Positions 53,801 to 62,798 of a DNA stretch of 64,000 nucleotides are shown piece by piece. The DNA lies in the NCBI GenBank assembly GCA_016617855.1, contig JAECUM010012946.1, positions 34,417 through 98,416 of the forward strand. Direction: 5' to 3'. A program made the translations under genes and the position numbers. The notes under the pieces were generated by a model. It saw only the letters and a program-made list of their open reading frames with translations. It was not told where the DNA came from and ran no database searches. The first letter of the stretch is position 1, and every line of letters starts with the position of its first letter. The DNA is from Megalonaias nervosa. Lineage: Eukaryota > Mollusca > Bivalvia > Unionida > Unionidae.

Positions 53801-56800
53801 CATCTGTGATGTCTCTGCCTCCATTCCTCAACTGGCCAACTTCTTTCTGTTTTCTCTTTCAAGACAAGAAGTTAGCCCCATTCATCATAAAGGATACCTG
53901 TCCATGATCTTGGACGTGTTACATCATCATGGTCAAAATGATATTGGACACAACAAAGACATTTCCAATGTGCTGACCAATTTCAATTTATCGAGAGCAC
54001 GCTCACTAACATTATTCCTGAAACAGAATTTCTCTTTTGTGTTGACATGGCTTAACTCATCCAAGTTCAAGCCTGTCATTCACATCAATCAATCAGCTGT
54101 CATATAAGATTCGCTTTATGTTAGTGCTAGCATCATCTTGTAGTAAGTGAGCTATATACATTCTCTGGACTCACATTACATGCATTTCCACCCTAAAGGA
54201 TCAGTTGTCTTAATGACACAACCTGAATTTGTTGCTACATTGTTAGGTAATCAACAGATATATATTCAGCCTCATCTTGATTGATATGTTGAGAGAATTG
54301 AAGCTCCAGCATCGCATACATGCTCTCAGATATTATTTAATGCATTTGAAGAGTATCTGCAATGACCAGACTCTGCTTTTCTGATTCTGAAATCCAGAAA
54401 ACAAGCCACCACAAGCACTAGCCAAATGTTAAGGGGAGTTATATAATCTATGTACACTTGAATCTCTCTGGAGCAGGTACGCCTAATGAAAATCTTGGCT
54501 CACCAAATATGAGCAATTTTCACAGGCCTGGCATATGAATGTAATATCTCAGTTCAGACACAATGGAGTTAATTGGATGGCACATCCAGACCACTTTCTC
54601 CATTTTCTATCTGCTGGGTGTTGCCATTGCAAAGGAGAGAACAGAACTTCATTGGGCCAGTGGTAGCTGCATAGACAGTGACCACTCTCCATTCATGACA
54701 GCACAACTTCAGAACCAGGTGGTATTGGCCACTTTCACTAGATTTGCCTGGAAGACTTGAAGAGTGAGACCATAATCAGGTGGAGAGTCCCATAGGGATC
54801 TCCATCGTGTGCTATGAACAAAAGGTCTCCCTTAGTGCTAGCCTAACATAGGGAGAATTTCATCTAATAGTAGAGCAATCATACTCCTCCTTGGTGAAAC
54901 AGGTAGAGGTTAGATGCTCAACAGTTCCTCCACCTCTTACCTATTCTTCTAATGTAATGTGATCAGGTAATGTATTTAATGGAGAAAGCAAATTATTTAG
55001 TAAATTATGTTTCTTTGAAAATGCTTACTTGATCACATTATAAATCATACCTTCCACCCGTGCCGGCAATGTGAGCATCCTTTAATGTTTTGTTATGTTT
55101 GCAGATAACTTTGCTTGAAGTTTAGCCTGGTTGTGATGGATGTGTGAACTTACATATGATCTCTGTCTCATTAATAAAGAAAGTGGGATGATTATCTTCT
55201 GTTTGTTTCTGCCTTCAGTCTTCCTTTAGAACTCAGGAGCCAGTGTTGACCCTGAGACGAACCCTGCTGACCTTGGTCCACCATTCAGGGGAGAACATTC
55301 TGGATAAGGAGATTGGCCAGTGCTGGCTATGGAGTGCCAAAATTGCCAGGAAGTAAGTCGTTGCTGTTTATTTTATTTGTAAAAGCTAAGTTATCACATT
55401 ACAAAATTTTCTTTTGGAGTATTTTATGTGACATTATTAACCATATTGTTCCAATGTTTTAATAACAGTAATATATTTCCTGTTATTATTTTGTTGCTAT
55501 CACATTTCTTGGCACTAATCACCAGTCCAGCATAAATTCCTGCTCCTTTTAGTAGTTTTCTGATCTAAAACAAAAATAAGCATAGTTTCATTCTGATAAC
55601 TTAGTCACTTCTGTCAGAATATTGTCATTCTTTTCTAGAACTTGATGCAGCATAATATGTCTCTGGGTGCTCAAGAATTTCACTAATATAAGCATCTTTT
55701 GCCATAATATCTTTCATTTGCATCCATTTCTGTGTTGCACTTGACCTTTTCTCCTCAGTCCTTGATGTTTTTACATTTATCAGTGACCTCATTTGTCATT
55801 TTGCTGGTTTTTGTGCAGCCAACAGTTGAGCAGTTTGTATAATTTAATCCACCTCATTGGTACTGGTGTTAGAGTTGGTATTACCTGCTAAACATTTGTT
55901 CTGATCCTTTGTTGTTGCAATTTTCTCTCAGCCTTCTAGCATGTCTCATAAAAATGGTTCTTGGGACACACACTGCACCTGTTTAGTGTGTGCTGAGTGC
56001 ATATCCTTTCTTGGTCAGATGAAGTGTGAAACCTAAAAGAGTATTGCTGCTGTTTTAGCATCAGGAATAAGGGAGCTGCTTCCTCCTTCTCCAGGTGCAC
56101 ACTACCTATTCATGGAGGGATCAGTGGTACTTCCCAGCGTGAGGAAGTCATCAGCATGCCACCCTGGGAGTGATCAATAGCACATGCAAGAGTAAGGAGG
56201 GCAACTGCACATTGATCCCTGGCAGACAGCCTGTTTAGGCAAGGATGTGCAGTCCTTACAAAATTGTCTAGCACCAGTTGTTTGCAGATAGGCTTTTGTA
56301 CCTGTCGGGAGACCAGTGGGTGACTTGTTTGCAATGAGGTTGAACAATAAGCTACCACTTTGCTTCTCTAGTTCCAGACCAGATTCCTTGGGCATTGGAA
56401 ACATTAGGTCTGATGTGGATCAGCTGTACACTTACCCTCAGAATAATTACAAAAGTTCTTCACAGAGTCAGGACTTGTATATCATAGCTAATTCTGTGGC
56501 CTCCACAGTCATGGTTCAGCAGTCTGCTCAACTTCTTGTTGGACATCTGCAGAGAATTACTGCTTAGGAATCTACTGTTACAACACAGAGGGTTTCTCCT
56601 GCACAATGATGCATAGATTCTCCACCTTCACACCTGGCTCATATCAAACCATCTAAATGCCATGATTAATTTTTGACTAAGGTTATAGACTGCATCTCAC
56701 TGGTTAGAAGGCAGCCAGTCTCCAAGGTTTATGATGCCAAGTGGAAGAGTTTTCTGTAACTGCTGCATTGATGCCATCTGCTATTCTTTGACCACAGCTA

Positions 56801-59800
56801 TTTATTTTCAAAGACAAAGATTGCTAAATTTCTAAATTTCCACTTTTTAGGCCTGTTTAGGCCCTTTCTAATATCCTTTATTTTTCTATGGGTTCAACCA
56901 TAGGGTATGACCCTCATCTTTGAGGACCAATCAAGTATTTTGAGTTTCATAGCAGTCTCATATCCTTTAATGCATAGGTGGAACCTGTGTGTTCTTTGGT
57001 TTTTATCTAAACACCTTATCAACCCTTGACTGATGCTTCATTCAAGAAGATTGTTACCCTTCTCTTCATCTTGTAAGCAAGGTAAAAGGAGTGAAATTCA
57101 TGGCTTACCTGTGAAAAAGGGTTGCTTGTGATTCAATGTTAACTAGAAATCAGTCTCCCTCTTGCATCAGTCTGGCTTTTTGGGCAGGAATTAGCTACCT
57201 TCAGTAGTTTCTGAATCGATTTATATCCCTAGTCTCAGTTGCATCTGTGCTAGGGGTTAGGGATGGTCAAGATACATTCCTTTGTCCGGTTAGAGCCCTA
57301 CATTTCTGTTTGGCTAAATCAAAAGGGAAAAAGAAATGGTTCCAAATTGACAAAGGACATCTGATACTGCAGCAGCTGCCATCTTGAGGTGGAATAATCT
57401 ATCAAAGAGCTTATCATTCTTTCACAGAGAAAGCTGATATTCTAAATGACAGAAGTGACTAAGGTATTGGACTGGTATTATGTTTATTTTTGTTCCAGAC
57501 ATCCAAATCATAACTGGAGGAGGGTGTTCACCTTAGACTTAAAACTAAGAAAAAAACAAAAATAAAATGATAAGAACACAATGCAAGGACCGATATGGTT
57601 GAGTTGCAAATTTTGTTTCACCCACCATCTTGAATATTCACATTCTTGGCTGTTCTTGAACAAAATAGGGAGTTTGTTCTTGACCTAGATATGCAACCTG
57701 AATGTTCAGTTCTGCGTGTATGATTAGATAACTCTATCATGGTATTGCAGCCTTAGTTTACTTTCATGACTGCCCAGTCACTTCACAGCTTCTTAACATA
57801 TTTTATCATTGTACACTTTTGGTGACCTTACCACAGTAGGCAGGGGATAAATATTTACTGAATTTGCTTGTATTAGAAAGGAAAGCCTTCTGATCTTTCA
57901 AAATGAAAACCTTCCAGTTATTAGAAATGGAAGTCTTCTGATTGTTACAAATGAAAGCCTTCCATTGGAAAGGAAACGTGATACTTAGCTGTAAAGGTCT
58001 TCCTCATTGATTGTCTATATGCATCTTTTTTGCAGAACATGAAAGTAAATGTATTTTAATGTCAGTTTAGTGCAACTGATCAATTCAGTATTTTCAAATC
58101 ATTTTAGTGTACCTAATAAACATTTTCAGACGATTATAGTGTATCTATCAGTATTATCAAACCATTGTAGTACAGAATCTAATCAGTATTTTCAGACCAT
58201 TGTAGTACAGTATCTAATCAGTATTTTCAGACCATTGTAGTGTTATAATAAATATTTTCAAAACATTGTAGTGTATCTAATCAATATTTTCAAACCACCA
58301 TCATGCATTTAATCAGTATTTTCAAAGCATTCTAGTGTATTTAATCAATACTTTCAGACCATTGTAGTACACCTAATCAATATTTCCAAACCATTTAAAT
58401 GTATCAAGTCTGTGTTTGGTGATCATTTAAAACAAGACAGAAATTAAAGGAAAACACTTCTCTTTAATATTGTTTATTCATTTTCTTTCATTCTGGAAAT
58501 TCAGCATGTCATACAGGTTAATTCAGTGATAAAAGTCATGTTAGTTTTGCAAACATGGACTCACTTTTATATTTTTTCAGTTTATTTAGGGAGCTGTGGT
58601 ATAGCATTTGGGCTTTAATTCAAGGTTTGCAGGTTCATACCTGACCAGGCCGGCTTATGTTGGCTGCCTCACTATATTCTTGGGTTTGACACTTTGCTTG
58701 CATTACCTTGGCATGATATAGTCAATAATGTGTTAAAAGTGCTTTTAGAACCAACAAATAAACAAATCAATTTATTTATGTATGTGATACTGTATTGGTA
58801 CATAGTGTATCAAAGACTGTTATCGTGATATGTATAATGCAACATCATGGCTGGCAGTACATCTGAACTACTAGTAAGTAATACAAACTGTTCATAGCCT
58901 GTCAACAAGGGCAATGTAGTTGGTTAGAATTGCCTTGTGTTGAATAAATGACATTGCAGACCAATTATTGTATGATTTCAAGAGGGTTCCAGTCAATTAA
59001 ATCTTAAAAGAAATGAAAACTTTATATTTTTATGCAAGAAAAAATACAGACGGACTAATAGACAGTTTTACATATTGTGTCTGTAATGTCTGTCAGTATA
59101 GTTTTTGTCTCTGCAACAGAGCTGGTTATCTACAGACCGCTTTCAGTGCCCTGCTCCAGGCCAACGATCACAATCTGCCAGAGTTTGGACTCCAGAAAGC
59201 AAAATGGTTATGGGAGAAGGTAAGCATAATTTTAAATGATACCTTAGGGCTGGAAGAAATGTAAACTTGACTACATTTCCAAACCATTGATCAACTATTT
59301 CCATCTCCATTTCTCCACTAATATGAAAAATGGATCATTTGTATTTGGTATTTGCCTTTGTGTAAGACATTGAATCTTGGTGCAGAAATTGGGTTATGTC
59401 AACTTTGCCTGTTTTTGAGTCTGTTTATTCTACATTGTTCATACTTTTTGTCTTAACAGCGAAGCATCTGCAGGATATAGGGATAATTTTCTGATACTGT
59501 TAGTAATTGTTTAAGTTTTTGCATTTATCTCAGTTTTTCTTGCACCGTTGTTGTGATGAAATGAGATGGATACATTCATCTTATTGGGTACTACTCACAA
59601 CATCCAAAAATAGTTCATAGTGACCTACTATTCATGTTCCAGTGATTATGTTAAGTTTCCTCGATTAGTTCCATTTTTCTGACACTGTTTTATGTACTCA
59701 TGAAATTTTATGGGTGTATTATTCTTGGAGATTACTACTTACTGTAAGCCACAGCAGGCCACTGTGACCTTACACTTCACACTCCAGTAATTACAGTGTT

Positions 59801-62731
59801 TGCAGTTTCCAGTGACCTTACACTTCACACTCCAGTAATTACAGTGTTTGCACTTTCCAGTCATTATGTTGTATTCAGATTTAGCTCAGTTTGTTTAAAT
59901 ATTTTGTATATGCATTCATAAGTTTTGATGGGTGTATTCGTCTTGGAAAATACTACATGAGTAAAGTAGATCACAGTGACCTACTTTTTACACTCCAATG
60001 ATTACTTTAAGTGTTTGCATGTAGCTTCATTTATCTAACACTGTTGCATGAACTGTCATGACACCATTCATTTTGAGGGTATTCTTCATCAGAGTCGAAA
60101 TAGGTCATGAAGACCTTCATTTCATGATGCAGATATTACCTTTTTCTCAGACACATCTGTATGTATGTCATTCATCTTTTATTGGTGTATTCATTGTGAA
60201 GGCTAATACTGTGGGCAAAAGTAGATCACATCAAGTTTCATTGTGCATTGTAGTGACATGTCAAGGTTTTTAAGACACCTGGCCATAAGAACAAGTAATA
60301 TTATGGTATGATCCATCATGCGTTGTCTGTTCACAACTGCTCTTGAAGACTTTTTCTCAAAAACTGCTTGACTAATTTGCACAGAATTTTACAGGAGCAT
60401 TTTGGCATCAGTATGTTTTAAATTTGTTACATGTATGCTTACAAGCCACCAAATACGGCCATAGTTACTAAAAGTAGAAAAACCTTTGAACAACTTTTCA
60501 AAACTCAGAAAGCATCCTGGCACAGATAGCTTTCAAAACTTTGTGCAAATGGTGCCAATCTGCCATCAAATATGACCACTATTACTACAAATATAAAAAC
60601 GTTTCAATAACTTCTCAAAGTCCACTTAACAGAATTGGACCAATTTTGACAGAAAACATACTGGAAGAGACGACTTTCAAATTTGCTCAAATAATATCCA
60701 TCTGTCATCAAGTATGACCCTCATTACTAAATATAGACCTTTATTGAAACAACTTATAAAAAGAAACAGCACAACAAAATTTGACCAAATTTGACAAAAA
60801 GCATTGTGGCATATTAGGCTGTCAGTTTTGTAAGAAATAATGCCAGTCTACAATCAAATGAGACCACTATTTTAGTAAATTAAATTAGAAAACATTTAGA
60901 TGACTTTTTAAACTTCTTGATAGAATTTCACCAACTTTGAAAGAAAGCACCCTGGGATAAACTCCTTTATGATTGTTCAAATGATGCCAAACTGCAATCA
61001 AATATGACCACCATTACTAAAATTCAAAAAAACACAATTTTATATGACTTTCAGACTGTGTTCTGCAGAATTTGGCCAAATTTGCCAAAATTATTTTGGC
61101 ATAAAGGACTTTAAAATTTATGCGAAAGATACTGTTTGACTATCAGATATGGCGAACATTACTGAAAATAGGGTGCTTTGAGTGTCGAAGTGGTCTAAAG
61201 CATTTGGCAGGTGAACAATGTTAGACTTACTTTGGCCTCTTGTTGGATTATATCACATCAGAGCAGGTTAGACAGCATTCCATGTAATTCTTCTTTGATG
61301 AAGACCAAATTTGTATATGTGCAAAAGGTTTCAGCTTGAAAATGAAATTATTCACCCATTCAGGTGAAGATGTACTGTTTGGTTGTTAGGCAGATGTCAG
61401 CCAGGTGAACAGTGTTAGACTTACTTTGGCCTCTTGTTGGATTATGTCACAACAGAGCAGGTTAGACATAGTATTCCATGTAATTCTTCTTTGATGAAGA
61501 CCTGATTTTTATGTGTGCAAAAAGTTTCAACTCAAAAGTGAAATCATTTACCTATTTAGGTGAAAATTTACTGTCTTGAGCTTGTTAGGCTTTGTTAACG
61601 TTCATATCTCCAACTCGGGTTATATCATAGTTATGTAACTTGATGAGAGTTAGCTACTTATAAAGTAGAGCTTCTGTAACTTCCGGTTATGACTACATTT
61701 AACTCTGCTGTGAAATTGAATAGACTTTATCAAAAGTTGATATCAGAAACGAGTCTTGAAAAGGTCTCCATCCCCAACCCACTAACCCCACCCCCTCCCT
61801 CTGCCAATAAACCCAGCATTGTCTGACTTTCGTTCATAAGCTCAAAACATTCAAGAAGGAGTGTTTACTGGTTGAAGATGATTTATTGTTTTCATTAATT
61901 TGCACTACTGACATTTCAGTTAAAACTGGACAGATTATTATTATTATTATTATTCCCATTTTGAGAGACTACTATGTACAGGATTTGCTGTGTCTGTCCT
62001 TTCATGTTGCATATATCTGTCTGACCATCTTGTCTGGGTTATAATTCTACACTACTTCACCTCTTGATATCAGACTTGCAGTGTTGGTGCATCTTAAGAT
62101 GTAGATGTGTTGTGCACCAAACAGTCATTATGACCTACTTTCCAGAATTTATTAAAAACTGGTCAAAAATTATGTTCGAGATATAATTCTAATGCTTTTC
62201 ACCATTTGCTAATAAACTTACTGTTTGGATTCATCTTAAGCTGTACATGTAGCATACACCAAAATGGTGTCCCCGTAACATACTTTCCATGATATTTTCA
62301 GAACTTCTTAAAAATTGTGTACATCTTCAGTGTCCAGACTGCATCTGTTGACATCAAACTTGAAATGTGAGTCACTGTGCATCTTGATGATCTACTTCCA
62401 TAATTATAAAAAATAATAAGTTGGGTCTTTTTTCCAATATATTTTCATCTGTTCCTACAAATGTTTCACTTAGGATGAATTCATTTCACACATCAAAACT
62501 TAGTCACTGTAACCTCTTTGCCAGAAACAATTTGTACGGCTCTGATTTCCATAACAGTGCATTATAAGTGCATATATAGAGCAAGCTGTGTCAGACATCA
62601 AAACTGGTTTGTTGTGATCTTTTTCCGCGGTTGTTTTTAGCACTCTTTGAAAACATTAACTAGTGCTACTGAAGCAGGGATATATTGTGAGCAAGAGTTC
62701 CCAAACAACTGAAGTGCATTAATAATGATAA

Positions 62732-62798
<67 letters not shown>

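Noticed and set aside
56110..56404. Two minus-strand frames (82 and 76 codons)
   Set aside because: Shadows of the DIRS RNase H segment on the plus strand, which has the recognisable DLFA-R-N-KLP motif.
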